41,588 nucleotides of DNA from an uncultured Bacteroidaceae bacterium (GCA_904502235.1 CAJGDP010000016.1:1-41588); one strand, 5' to 3'. Shown: positions 15,065 through 23,364, counted from the stretch's first letter. The notes: generated by a model from the letters alone, not told the origin. Translations and numbers: made by a program.

Positions 15065-15831
15065 AACAATTTAATCTATTCTGCAGATTGATGCTCATGT
15101 TTGCAATATGCTCAATCTCCTTCCCTGCCTTCTCACAAGGTGTAGCCATCTACAAGAAAGACGGAACTATGGTAAAATACAGTTATGCCGAGGTAGACAG
15201 TATTGTAACCTTCAACTACGGTGAAGAGCCCGAAGTAACCCCCGATGTACCCCAATACCAAGCCATAGACCTTGGCTTGCCAAGCGGTATAGAATGGGCG
15301 TCTTTCAACGTTGGTGCAACCAAACCCGAAGAATACGGAGGTTATTACGCTTGGGGTGAAACAGAAGAGAAAAAAAAATACAGTTGGGCAACATATAAAT
15401 GGTGTAATGGCGATGAGCATTCAATGACCAAGTATTGCACAAATAGTTCTTATGGTGTAGTTGATAATAAAGAAATTCTCGAGCCTGAAGATGATGTAGC
15501 TCATGTAAAATGGGGTGGTGATTGGCGTATGCCAACTCGCGCCGAGCAAGACGAGTTACGTAACAACTGTACTTGGGAGTGGACAGCCCTCAATGGTGTT
15601 AATGGTTACCGTGTAACCGGCCCTAACGGTAACAGTATCTTCCTTCCAGCTGTGGGCTACCGCGACGGTACTAACATCGACTACGCGGGCTCCATCGCCT
15701 ACTATTGGTCGAGCTCGTTGAACAGCGACCGCGACTTCAGCGCTTGCAACTTGTACTTTAAAGAGGGCTACTTCGACTGGTACTACTACAGCCGCTACTA
15801 CGGTCGCAGTGTCCGCCCTGTTACAGAATAA
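15061..15831 (+). CDS. secreted FISUMP (Fib_succ_major) protein, candidate hypervariable C-terminus
   Basis: A 256-residue exported protein: signal peptide to about residue 25 (AFSQG), a short KDG...V-x-F strand pair like its neighbours, then the Fibrobacter succinogenes major paralogous domain from about residue 62. The landmarks are AIDLGLPSGIEWASFNVGA, YYAWGE, WRMPTRAEQDEL, GNSIFLPAVGYR, YWSSS and the ending GRSVRPV. This fold is related to C-type-lectin-like domains and is a known target class of diversity-generating retroelements. From about 15655 to 15815 the codons switch to NNC (TAC, AGC, CGC, GAC, TTC), as expected if AAC codons of a template had been mutated at A. A hairpin follows 20 bases after the stop. 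No reverse transcriptase or template repeat was seen in the window. Confidence 0.82.
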   Translation: MKQFNLFCRLMLMFAICSISFPAFSQGVAIYKKDGTMVKYSYAEVDSIVTFNYGEEPEVTPDVPQYQAIDLGLPSGIEWASFNVGATKPEEYGGYYAWGETEEKKKYSWATYKWCNGDEHSMTKYCTNSSYGVVDNKEILEPEDDVAHVKWGGDWRMPTRAEQDELRNNCTWEWTALNGVNGYRVTGPNGNSIFLPAVGYRDGTNIDYAGSIAYYWSSSLNSDRDFSACNLYFKEGYFDWYYYSRYYGRSVRPVTE

Positions 15832-15850
15832 AGCGTAGCTTTATATCCTA

Positions 15851-15871
15851 AGCATGTCCTTGTGACATGCT
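15851..15871. other. 8-bp hairpin just after the FISUMP gene
   Basis: AGCATGTC, loop CTTGT, GACATGCT, starting 20 bases after the stop codon. It has no T-run and so is not a normal terminator. Position and size recall the hairpin/cruciform found after variable regions in diversity-generating retroelements. Confidence 0.5.
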
Positions 15872-15884
15872 CCCCAATTATTCA

Positions 15885-15913
15885 AAGCGCACGTCACTAA
15901 AGTACGTGCGCTT
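15885..15913. other. 10-bp perfect hairpin
   Basis: AAGCGCACGT, a 9-base loop, ACGTGCGCTT, followed by an AT-rich stretch without a clean T-run. The second of three hairpins in the 165-base gap between the convergent genes. Confidence 0.5.
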
Positions 15914-15930
15914 AATTATTTAATTTAGAT

Positions 15931-15962
15931 TTTTTCGAACCCGCTTAAGTGGGTTTGAAAAA
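15931..15962. terminator. bidirectional intrinsic terminator
   Basis: TTTTTCGAACCC, loop GCTTAAGT, GGGTTTGAAAAA: a 12-bp stem with one G-T pair and T/A runs on both sides. It can end both the FISUMP operon and the convergent transporter gene (stop at 15996). Confidence 0.75.
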
Positions 15963-15995
15963 AATATTGCAATGCCAATTCCCCCTTCGGGTGCT

Positions 15996-17642
15996 TTAGC
16001 ATAATAGCAGTATCATCATCTGTCCTATAAGGATTCTCAGGAACATTGCAAGTGGATATACTGTGGCGTATCCTACAGCGGCATCACCGTTCTTGCTCTG
16101 CTGGTTGGCAAATGCCAATGCGGGGGGATTGGTGCATGAACCGGAGATTACTCCAATGAGTGTATTGTATTTTATCTTAAGGATGTAGCGTCCCACCAAG
16201 CCGGCAACAATAATTGGTACAATGGTAATCAATGCTCCGTAGAGTATCCACATGTATCCGCCTTTGTTTACAATGCTGTCGACAAATTGTTCTCCGGCTC
16301 CCAATCCTACACATGCAAGGAACAGGGTTATGCCTATCTCTCTTATCATCAGGTTTGCACTGGTTGTGGTGTATGTTACAACACCAAATTTGGGACCGAA
16401 GTAACTTACGAGTATGGCTACAATAAGTGGTCCTCCGGCTAATCCAAGTTTAAGCGGTGTTGAGATAAGTGTTCCGCTGAGAGGAATGCTTCCTGCAACG
16501 CAACCTATGGCTATTCCAATGAATATGGGTATCAGGTTAGGGTGGTCGAGATATTTGCGTTCGTCGCCAAGCAGTTTCTTTACACTTTCTATGGCACTCT
16601 CGTTTCCTACAATTGTAACGATATCACCTATCTGCAGACGGAAATTGGCTGTTGGAGCAAGATCCACACCTGCGCGATTTATACGGGTGATGTTAACACC
16701 GAACTCTTTTCTTATGTTGAGTTTGCTGAGTTTCGCGCCATTGAGTTTCGGCTTTGTGAATATTATCTTTCGTGAAACGAGCTTCTCTTCCGGCTTTATC
16801 CATTCCTGTTGTATCGGCTCACCTATAAGGGTTGTCAGTTCGGCATGGGTTGAACTGTCGGATATTATAAGAATTTTGTCTCCTATGTTCAGTTTTGTCT
16901 CGGCATTGGCTGCCACGCACGATTCGGCTCCTTTATAAATGATTCTGGATACAACGAAATTGATGTTTGTGCTGTGTCTAATGTCGTCAAGGCTTATACC
17001 TACAATATTCTTCTTTGTTACCAATAACGACAGGCGTTGTATGTGTGTGCTGTTGCTCTTTTCTCTGCCGAATTTCTTTTCTCCCTTGTAGAACGATTTT
17101 ATGAAAATCATTGCCAGTATGCAACCGATTACACCAAGAGGGTAGGCCACACTATAGCCGAGTGCTATGTTGGGGCTGTCGTATCCGTTCATGTCTTTGA
17201 ATGCCGTTGATGCCGCACCCATACCCGGAGTATTGGTTACAGCTCCCGACATTATACCGGTGATTGTATCAACGCTTTCGCCGGTTGTAAAAATCAGCAG
17301 CAGTGCCATCAGAACGTCGAAAAGTACAAGAACGCATGTCACGGTATTGAGCTTAAGACCGCCCGATTTGAAACTTGAAAAGAAACCGGGACCAACCTGC
17401 AGACCAATGGAGTATACGAAAAGTATAAGTCCGAACTCTTTTACAAAATGTAGCAATTCACCATCGAGTGTCATTCCGAAATGTGAAAGCAATATACCTA
17501 TGAAGAGCACCCATGTTACTCCGAATGATATTCCTGCAAATTTTATTCGGCTCAGATATACTCCAATACCAACGGCAAGGGATAGTATTATCATGGAATG
17601 TGCTATGCCTGTGCCGAACAGAAGGTTGTTTATGAAATCCAT
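15996..17642 (-). CDS. AspT/YidE-type membrane transporter with two RCK_C domains
   Basis: Inner-membrane protein of 548 residues in the aspartate:alanine exchanger (AAE) family. Two hydrophobic halves flank a cytoplasmic middle with two tandem RCK_C (TrkA-C) domains, about 205-275 and 290-365, the second with GDIVTIVG. The internal duplication is visible in the paired motifs GIMSGAVTNTPG in the first half and GVISGSCTNPPA in the second. Members include AspT (aspartate/alanine exchange) and the E. coli YidE/YbjL proteins of unknown substrate; the substrate here is unknown. A TAnnTTTG-type box lies at 17668-17675. Transcribed alone, 156 bases after clpC. Confidence 0.88.
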   Translation of the reverse strand: MDFINNLLFGTGIAHSMIILSLAVGIGVYLSRIKFAGISFGVTWVLFIGILLSHFGMTLDGELLHFVKEFGLILFVYSIGLQVGPGFFSSFKSGGLKLNTVTCVLVLFDVLMALLLIFTTGESVDTITGIMSGAVTNTPGMGAASTAFKDMNGYDSPNIALGYSVAYPLGVIGCILAMIFIKSFYKGEKKFGREKSNSTHIQRLSLLVTKKNIVGISLDDIRHSTNINFVVSRIIYKGAESCVAANAETKLNIGDKILIISDSSTHAELTTLIGEPIQQEWIKPEEKLVSRKIIFTKPKLNGAKLSKLNIRKEFGVNITRINRAGVDLAPTANFRLQIGDIVTIVGNESAIESVKKLLGDERKYLDHPNLIPIFIGIAIGCVAGSIPLSGTLISTPLKLGLAGGPLIVAILVSYFGPKFGVVTYTTTSANLMIREIGITLFLACVGLGAGEQFVDSIVNKGGYMWILYGALITIVPIIVAGLVGRYILKIKYNTLIGVISGSCTNPPALAFANQQSKNGDAAVGYATVYPLAMFLRILIGQMMILLLC

Positions 17643-17667
17643 AAATTTGATTATTGAAATTTTTCTG

Positions 17668-17675
17668 CAAATTTA
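17668..17675 (-). promoter_or_regulatory. -7 box of the AspT/YidE-type gene
   Basis: The minus strand reads TAAATTTG, an exact TAnnTTTG match, 26 bases before the start codon at 17642. The -33 element is not clear. Confidence 0.5.
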
Positions 17676-17745
17676 TGTTAAAACTACGGTTCTTTAACCC
17701 TTCTTTATATCGTTATTATTAATAGTTATTATCGTTGATTTCTAT

Positions 17746-17788
17746 AAATGCAATGCGGTGGCATCAATGATACCACCGCGCTGCATTT
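17746..17788. terminator. long hairpin after clpC
   Basis: A stem of about 20 bp (AAATGCA..CGGTGG..ATC against its complement; one mismatch and two G-T pairs) with a 3-base loop, 11 bases after the clpC stop. The T-run is short (TTTATAG), but position and stability point to the clpC terminator. Confidence 0.7.
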
Positions 17789-17798
17789 ATGATTTGTC

Positions 17799-20324
17799 TT
17801 ATCTCTTCACTTCGAATTTCAGTTTGTCGCCGTTCTCTTCGGCATTTACGGAAATTGTATCGCCGGGTTGCAATGCTCCGTCGAGCAGAAGTTCAGAGAT
17901 TTCATCCTCTACATAATTCTGCAAAGCACGCTTGAGCGGACGTGCTCCATATTGAATGTCGTATCCTTTGTTTGCAAGGAAATTCTTTGCTTCGCCCGTC
18001 AACTCAATTGTATATCCAAGTTCTGTAACTCGTTTTACAATCTGTGTAAGCTCAAGGTCTACTATGTTTATGATTGCATTCTTGTCGAGCTGGTCGAAGT
18101 TGATTATTTCGTCGACGCGATTCAGGAATTCCGGTGCAAAACGCTTGTTGAGTGCTTTCTGAATCACAGCGCGTGAATACTCCTTGTCGCCGGCACGTTC
18201 ATCCTTGGCAAAGCCTATTCCTGCACCGAAATCCTTCAGTTCGCGTGTTCCCACGTTTGAGGTCATTATTATAACCGTATTGCGGAAATCAACAGTACGT
18301 CCGTAGCTGTCGGTGAGGCGACCTTCGTCCATTACCTGCAACAACAGGTTGAATACATCAGTGTGTGCCTTCTCTATCTCATCGAGCAGAACGATGGAGT
18401 AGGGACGGCGACGTACACGCTCTGTCAACTGTCCGCCCTCTTCGTAGCCGACATATCCCGGAGGTGCACCAACCAAACGTGAAACGGTGAATTTCTCCAT
18501 ATATTCGCTCATGTCGATACGTATAAGGGCATCGGCACTGCCGAACATGAACTTTGCAAGTTCCTTTGCGAGCAGTGTCTTACCAACTCCTGTGGGACCA
18601 AGGAACATGAATGTTCCAATGGGCTTATTGGGATTCTGCAATCCCACACGACTGCGCTGGATGGCTTTTGTCAATTTCTCAATGGCGTTGTCCTGAGCAA
18701 TAACTTTGCCGGTGAGTTCCTGTTTCATGCCTTTGAGGCGTGTCCATTCATCCTGTTGCATGCGCTGCATGGGAACACCTGATATCATTGATACCACACG
18801 GGCAACGTCCTCTTCATCGGCTGTCTGACGGCTTTCCACAAGGCTCTTTTCCCACTCTTCCTTCATGTGGGCAAGCTCGCTCTGCAAGGATTTCTCCTTG
18901 TCGCGCAGGTTTGCCGCACTTTCGAAATCCTGACGCTTTACGGCATCGTTCTTCTCACGGTTTACCTTGTCGATAAGTTCTTCCTGCTCCTCAATCTCCT
19001 TTGGAACTTTGATGTTACTTATGTGCATTCTTGCACCAACCTCGTCCATGGCATCTATTGCCTTGTCGGGGAAACAGCGGTCGGTGATGTATCTGTCTGT
19101 CAATTTGACACACGCAAGCAGGGCGTCGTCGGTATATGTGACATTATGATGATTCTCGTATCTGTCCTTGATGTTCTTTAGTATAATATATGTGTCCTCG
19201 GCAGATGTGGGTTCTACAAGCACTTTCTGGAAACGGCGTTCAAGCGCTCCGTCCTTTTCAATGGTCTTGCGGTATTCATCCACGGTTGTTGCGCCAATAC
19301 ATTGTATTTCACCACGTGCAAGGGCAGGTTTCAGGATATTTGCCGCGTCCATGGAACCGGGTGTTGAACCTGCGCCCACGATGGTGTGTATCTCGTCAAT
19401 AAAGATTATTATATCCGGATTATTCTCGAGTTCTGTGATTATTGCACGCAGACGCTCCTCGAACTGACCGCGATACTTTGTTCCTGCAACAACAGCGGTC
19501 ATGTCGAGTGCAATGATACGCTTGTTGAAGAGTATGCGTGATGTCTTGCGCTCAACAATGCGTTGTGCAAGTCCCTCAACTATGGCCGATTTACCAACGC
19601 CCGGCTCACCAATGAGAATGGGGTTGTTCTTTTTTCTGCGGCTCAGAATCTGGGATATTCGTTCAATCTCCTTCTCGCGTCCTACAACGGGGTCGAGCTT
19701 GCCTTCGCTGGCTGCTTTTGTCATGTCAACACCAAAGTTGTCGAGAACGGGGGTGTCGTTCTGTGATTTACTCTGTTGAGTTCCTGCAAAGGCATGCTGG
19801 TTTTTGCTCTCGTTCTTGTTTGGAAGTGTATCATCCTCGTCTTCGTGATCGGTAAATCCGAAACCGTCGGTGATGTTCTCGTTCATGTCGGGTTTCTTCT
19901 CTTTTACCGCATCAAAAACTCTTGGATATGTTATATTGTGTTCTTCAAGAATCTCTGCCGCAAGATTGTTCTTCTCCTTCAAAATACCCAGCAACAGGTG
20001 CTCGGTATCGGCAACGCTCTTGAATGAACGTGCTTCCAATGCAGTGAAACGTAGAATTCTTGCCGTGCTGAGGCTCATCTCTATATTGCTGTTGTATGGC
20101 AGGTCGGCAACAGGCTCATCGGTGCTTCTGCTTTCAAGTATCTCTTTGATTTCCTGAATGTTTATGTCAAAACTGTTCAGAATGTCGAGTGCACTGCCTT
20201 TACCGTTTCTTATTATGCCTAATAACAAATGTTCGGGTTTGATACTGCCACTACGCAGACGTGTAGCCTCCTCTTTGCTCAAGGATAGTATCTCCGACAT
20301 TTTTTGTGAAAATTCATTGCTCAT
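17799..20324 (-). CDS. clpC: ATP-dependent Clp protease ATPase subunit ClpC
   Basis: Hsp100 unfoldase that feeds proteins to ClpP; also a disaggregase. It has 841 residues from the chosen start: two Clp N repeats (about 1-145), an acidic linker, AAA1 with GEPGVGKS at 239-246 and DEIH at 310-313, a UVR-type middle coiled coil (about 455-490), then AAA2 with GPTGVGKT at 576-583, VGAPPGYVGYEEGG and LLDEIEKAH. The short UVR middle domain marks ClpC rather than ClpB. The ATG at 20324 is preferred because it begins the Clp N domain (MSNEFSQKMSEIL) and has AGGAG 12-16 bases upstream. A longer frame from 20366 adds 14 residues without support. A TATCTTCG box lies at 20376-20383. Confidence 0.95.
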   Translation of the reverse strand: MSNEFSQKMSEILSLSKEEATRLRSGSIKPEHLLLGIIRNGKGSALDILNSFDINIQEIKEILESRSTDEPVADLPYNSNIEMSLSTARILRFTALEARSFKSVADTEHLLLGILKEKNNLAAEILEEHNITYPRVFDAVKEKKPDMNENITDGFGFTDHEDEDDTLPNKNESKNQHAFAGTQQSKSQNDTPVLDNFGVDMTKAASEGKLDPVVGREKEIERISQILSRRKKNNPILIGEPGVGKSAIVEGLAQRIVERKTSRILFNKRIIALDMTAVVAGTKYRGQFEERLRAIITELENNPDIIIFIDEIHTIVGAGSTPGSMDAANILKPALARGEIQCIGATTVDEYRKTIEKDGALERRFQKVLVEPTSAEDTYIILKNIKDRYENHHNVTYTDDALLACVKLTDRYITDRCFPDKAIDAMDEVGARMHISNIKVPKEIEEQEELIDKVNREKNDAVKRQDFESAANLRDKEKSLQSELAHMKEEWEKSLVESRQTADEEDVARVVSMISGVPMQRMQQDEWTRLKGMKQELTGKVIAQDNAIEKLTKAIQRSRVGLQNPNKPIGTFMFLGPTGVGKTLLAKELAKFMFGSADALIRIDMSEYMEKFTVSRLVGAPPGYVGYEEGGQLTERVRRRPYSIVLLDEIEKAHTDVFNLLLQVMDEGRLTDSYGRTVDFRNTVIIMTSNVGTRELKDFGAGIGFAKDERAGDKEYSRAVIQKALNKRFAPEFLNRVDEIINFDQLDKNAIINIVDLELTQIVKRVTELGYTIELTGEAKNFLANKGYDIQYGARPLKRALQNYVEDEISELLLDGALQPGDTISVNAEENGDKLKFEVKR

Positions 20325-20375
20325 AATTCTTCTTGCTCCTATGTTTGGTGTTCTTTGCTGTAACATGCAGGATTG

Positions 20376-20383
20376 CGAAGATA
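20376..20383 (-). promoter_or_regulatory. -7-like box of clpC
   Basis: The minus strand reads TATCTTCG (one mismatch to TAnnTTTG), 52 bases before the chosen clpC start. It overlaps the first codons of the longer reading frame, which supports the shorter start. Confidence 0.4.
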
Positions 20384-20491
20384 CAATCCGCTTCGGTTAC
20401 GCGAACAATTTTTTTACATAATTATTCTTGCAAAAACCGTGCCAAAACATAAAAAAAACTTATCTTCGCGTAGATTTACATACAATGTGTC

Positions 20492-21028
20492 ATGGAGAAT
20501 TTTTTGGAACTTTTGAAACGCCGACGCAGTTCACGCGTATTTACCGGTGAACCTATAGACAAGGATATGGTATGCGACCTTATGAGAGCCGTGCTTATGT
20601 CGCCGTCGGGACACCGTATAAATCCATGGGAGTTCATTCTTGTGGACGACAAGGAAACGTTGAAAGCTCTTTCGAAGAGTAAGGAACATGGCTCTGGTCT
20701 GCTCGAGGGTGCGGCAATGGCTGTTGTAGTGATTGGAGATACTACCAAAACCGATGTGTGGATAGAGGATTGCTCCATTGCAACAATAATACTCCAGCTG
20801 GCAGCCGAGGATATGGGCTTGGGCAGTTGCTGGGTGCAGATACGTCGACGTATGGATGCGCAGGGCAATGTGTCGGAGGATGTAGTGCGCGGTTTGCTGG
20901 GAATTCCCGAAAAATATGCAGTGCAATCTATTGTAGCAATAGGGCATAAGGCTCGCGAGATACCTCCCTTTGATGAGGAAAAGATGCAGTGGGATAAGGT
21001 TCATATAGGAAACTACGGTGGAGAATAG
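20492..21028 (+). CDS. nitroreductase family protein
   Basis: Flavin-dependent oxidoreductase of 178 residues in the nitroreductase family. It shows the N-terminal FMN-binding RRRSSRVF motif (10-17), the APSG-like stretch MSPSGHRINPWEFILV, and the AAEDMGLGSCWVQIRR segment followed by LLGIPEKYAVQSIVAIGHK. Such enzymes use FMN and NAD(P)H to reduce quinones, nitro compounds or metabolites; the natural substrate is unknown. A TATCTTCG box lies at 20461-20468, 24 bases before the ATG. The gene overlaps the next one by 11 bases and heads a three-gene operon ending at 22318. Confidence 0.9.
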   Translation: MENFLELLKRRRSSRVFTGEPIDKDMVCDLMRAVLMSPSGHRINPWEFILVDDKETLKALSKSKEHGSGLLEGAAMAVVVIGDTTKTDVWIEDCSIATIILQLAAEDMGLGSCWVQIRRRMDAQGNVSEDVVRGLLGIPEKYAVQSIVAIGHKAREIPPFDEEKMQWDKVHIGNYGGE

Positions 21029-21803
21029 TAAAGAGAAAATAGTGCTTGTCGGTGCCGGCAATATGGCAACAGCCATCGCGTTGGCATTTGACAAGGCAGG
21101 AAACCCGCCTGTGGCGGTGTGGAGTCGCACTGCGGAGTCTGCCGGATTGCTTGCCGGCATGGTGGGGGCAGAGTGGTGTACCGACATTGACTCTTTGCCA
21201 CATGCCGATATTGTGATAATTTCAATTGTAGACAGTGCTTTGCGCGAACTTGCCGTAAAGGTCGCGGCAAAGTATACCGATGCTGTTATACTGCATACGG
21301 CGGGCAGCATCGATATGGCTGTTCTGCACGAATGTGGTGCAAAACGTTACGGAGTGCTTTATCCCATGCAGACCGTCAGTAAGAATAACGCTGTGTCGCT
21401 TGCTGATGTAACAACTTTTATAGAGGCATCCGATGACGTTGTGTTGTCCCGTGTCGAGGCTCTTGCACGCACCATAAGCAATAAGGTTGTATATGCCACA
21501 AGTGAACAACGATGCTATCTGCATGTGGCAGCGGTTTTTGCATGTAATTTCTCGAATGCCGTATATAATATGGCTGCCGATTTGCTCGAAGAGCATGGAT
21601 TGCCTTTTGAAGCAATGCTGCCGCTTATAGATGAGGCCGCACGCAAGGTGCACAGGATGTCGCCCAAGGAGGCGCAGACCGGTCCTGCCCGTCGTGGCGA
21701 TGCCAATGTGATGAATGCTCATAAAGCCATGCTCGACGATGAATTGTTGGCGGTGTATTCAGTTATGAGCGATTATATAATGAAGAAAAACAGACAACTA
21801 TGA
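21018..21803 (+). CDS. Rossmann-fold DUF2520 oxidoreductase-like protein
   Basis: A 261-residue NAD(P)-binding protein with an N-terminal Rossmann domain (VLVGAGNMATAIALAFDKAG at about 9-28, the GxGNxA variant) and a C-terminal DUF2520 helical domain. The C-terminal part has YLHVAAVFACNFSNAVYNMA and the family motif TGPARRGD. The layout resembles pyrroline-5-carboxylate and ketopantoate reductases, but the reaction of DUF2520 proteins is not established. The start is a GTG at 21018 inside the end of the nitroreductase gene; the next ATG would cut the Rossmann motif. It overlaps the following phosphatase gene by 4 bases, and the DUF2520-kdsC order recurs in Bacteroidota. Confidence 0.85.
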   Translation: MENSKEKIVLVGAGNMATAIALAFDKAGNPPVAVWSRTAESAGLLAGMVGAEWCTDIDSLPHADIVIISIVDSALRELAVKVAAKYTDAVILHTAGSIDMAVLHECGAKRYGVLYPMQTVSKNNAVSLADVTTFIEASDDVVLSRVEALARTISNKVVYATSEQRCYLHVAAVFACNFSNAVYNMAADLLEEHGLPFEAMLPLIDEAARKVHRMSPKEAQTGPARRGDANVMNAHKAMLDDELLAVYSVMSDYIMKKNRQL

Positions 21804-22318
21804 TAAACTACGACTTGACAAAGATAAAAGCCCTTGTCTTTGATGTTGATGGAGTGCTCAGCCGTGAAACTATACCGGTTGCACTCACTGGAGAGCCTAT
21901 GCGTACGGTGAATATAAAGGATGGCTATGCTTTGCAGTTGGCAGTAAAGAGCGGATTTCATGTGGCAATAATTACCGGTGCGCGTAACGAGTCGCTCAAA
22001 GTCCGTTATAATGGACTAGGCATAAATGATATATACATAGGAGCATCTGTAAAAAAGGAGTGTCTCGAAGAGCTTATGTTCATGTACGAACTTCAGCCCG
22101 AGGATATTCTCTATATGGGCGACGATATTCCCGACTACGAAGTAATGCAGATATGTGGTCTGCCCCTCTGTCCATGTGATGCTGCAGTCGAGATAAAACA
22201 ACTTTCCAGATACATCTCTCCGATACGTGGGGGAGAAGGGTGTGTGCGCGATGTGGTTGAACAGGTGCTGCGTGCGCAAGGTAAATGGATGGAAGAGGGA
22301 ACAGCCTTCTCCTGGTAA
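21800..22318 (+). CDS. kdsC: HAD-family 3-deoxy-D-manno-octulosonate-8-phosphate phosphatase
   Basis: A 172-residue HAD hydrolase of the capless KdsC type. D15 and D17 lie in VFDVDGVLS, T in ITGAR (about 60), K near 86 and GDDIPD at about 107-112. KdsC removes the phosphate of KDO-8-P in the KDO branch of lipid A-core synthesis. Related capless enzymes (KDN-9-P phosphatases) have near-identical motifs, so the exact sugar is likely but not proven. Start codon overlaps the DUF2520 stop (ATGA). Last gene of the operon; a strong terminator follows. Confidence 0.82.
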   Translation: MINYDLTKIKALVFDVDGVLSRETIPVALTGEPMRTVNIKDGYALQLAVKSGFHVAIITGARNESLKVRYNGLGINDIYIGASVKKECLEELMFMYELQPEDILYMGDDIPDYEVMQICGLPLCPCDAAVEIKQLSRYISPIRGGEGCVRDVVEQVLRAQGKWMEEGTAFSW

Positions 22319-22327
22319 TAAAAAATC

Positions 22328-22356
22328 AAAGGTTGTCTCCGTCGGAGACAACCTTT
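22328..22356. terminator. bidirectional intrinsic terminator
   Basis: AAAGGTTGTCTCC, loop GTC, GGAGACAACCTTT: a 13-bp perfect stem with T/A ends, between the convergent kdsC and nucleotidyltransferase genes. Same core design as the terminator at 6691-6726. Confidence 0.9.
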
Positions 22357-22379
22357 TAATATTTGATATCCATATGTTC

Positions 22380-23285
22380 TTAGAACAATTTCTCGGGATA
22401 TTCACCAGCGTCAACTAGTGACTGGATTTTCTCAACTGTAGCAGGACGGTCGGCTGCGTATGTTACACCGAACCATTTAGCTGTAGTGTCAAGAACCTCG
22501 CAGCTTGCCTTGCCTGTAGTTGTAAGGTTGTTTACAACCAATGGAATGAAGTACTCAGCCTTTGGCTTGTCGACATTCTCCTTAAGGAAGTCAACGAACT
22601 GCTCCTCTGAATGTTTGAAGTAGTCGGGTGTGAAGCCCCAGAAGTTCATTGATACAGGAGTCTCCTCTCCAACAGGCTGCCATGCACCCTCTTCGTCCTT
22701 GTAGCATATAGGACCGTCAACGCGCATGATTTCGGTGCGCTCAACAACACCTGTAAGCATGTTTGCATCGTTCTTTTCGCAGACACCGCGTGCAACGCTA
22801 CCGTTCTCGCTCAATGTGTTGCAGATGCGGAAACCTACCATTGAGTATTTGCCTGTGCTACCCTCGGGGAGTTCGCTCAACCATTTGCCCATAACAGCAA
22901 AAGCGTCGCGACCGTAGAAGTCGTCAGCGTTGATAACGGCAAAAGGCTCGTTGATGGCATCTTTACCCATTAATACAGCGTGGTTTGTACCCCATGGCTT
23001 TGTGCGCTCTGCGGGAACCTCAAAACCTTCGGGAAGATTGTCGATAGCCTGGAAAACAAGCTCTGTTGGGATGTGACCTTCGTATTTGCTCAAAACCTTG
23101 TCGCGGAAGTCCTGCTCGAAATCCTTGCGGATAACGAATACCAGCTTACCGAATCCACCACGGATAGCATCGAAGATAGAGTAGTCCATGATAGTCTCAC
23201 CATTAGGACCAAGACCATCCAACTGTTTCAAACCACCATAACGGCTGCCCATACCTGCAGCCAAAACAAAAAGTGTAGGTTTCAT
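22380..23285 (-). CDS. sugar nucleotidyltransferase-like protein
   Basis: A 301-residue protein of the NTP_transferase fold. The N-terminal nucleotide-binding motif LAAGMGSRYGGLKQLDGLGPNG is a form of G-x-G-T/S-R. The metal site INADDFYG sits at about 120-127, and TKPWGTNHAVL matches the base-binding P-W-G-T-x-H element of such enzymes. This form (about 300 residues, YGGLKQ) is common in Bacteroidota next to no fixed partner; the sugar substrate is unknown. It is a single gene with its own TAnnTTTG box at 23357-23364 and a 65-base leader, and converges on kdsC with a shared terminator. Confidence 0.85.
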   Translation of the reverse strand: MKPTLFVLAAGMGSRYGGLKQLDGLGPNGETIMDYSIFDAIRGGFGKLVFVIRKDFEQDFRDKVLSKYEGHIPTELVFQAIDNLPEGFEVPAERTKPWGTNHAVLMGKDAINEPFAVINADDFYGRDAFAVMGKWLSELPEGSTGKYSMVGFRICNTLSENGSVARGVCEKNDANMLTGVVERTEIMRVDGPICYKDEEGAWQPVGEETPVSMNFWGFTPDYFKHSEEQFVDFLKENVDKPKAEYFIPLVVNNLTTTGKASCEVLDTTAKWFGVTYAADRPATVEKIQSLVDAGEYPEKLF

Positions 23286-23356
23286 TTTTGTAAATATTAA
23301 GTGTTAATTATATAATGTTTTTCAGTTGTCTGTGGCTATAATATGCCCATTCTTCC

Positions 23357-23364
23357 CAAAGGTA
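23357..23364 (-). promoter_or_regulatory. -7 box of the nucleotidyltransferase gene
   Basis: The minus strand reads TACCTTTG, an exact TAnnTTTG match, 72 bases before the start codon. The -33 part is weak (GTTT). Confidence 0.55.

Noticed and set aside
12046..20324. Heat-shock island (htpG to clpC)
   Set aside because: Unrelated transporter and secreted-protein genes lie between them, and the palindrome before htpG is not present before clpC.
20325..20366. N-terminal extension of ClpC
   Set aside because: Its 14 residues precede the conserved Clp N domain and no ribosome-binding or promoter signal supports them; AGGAG precedes the ATG at 20324.
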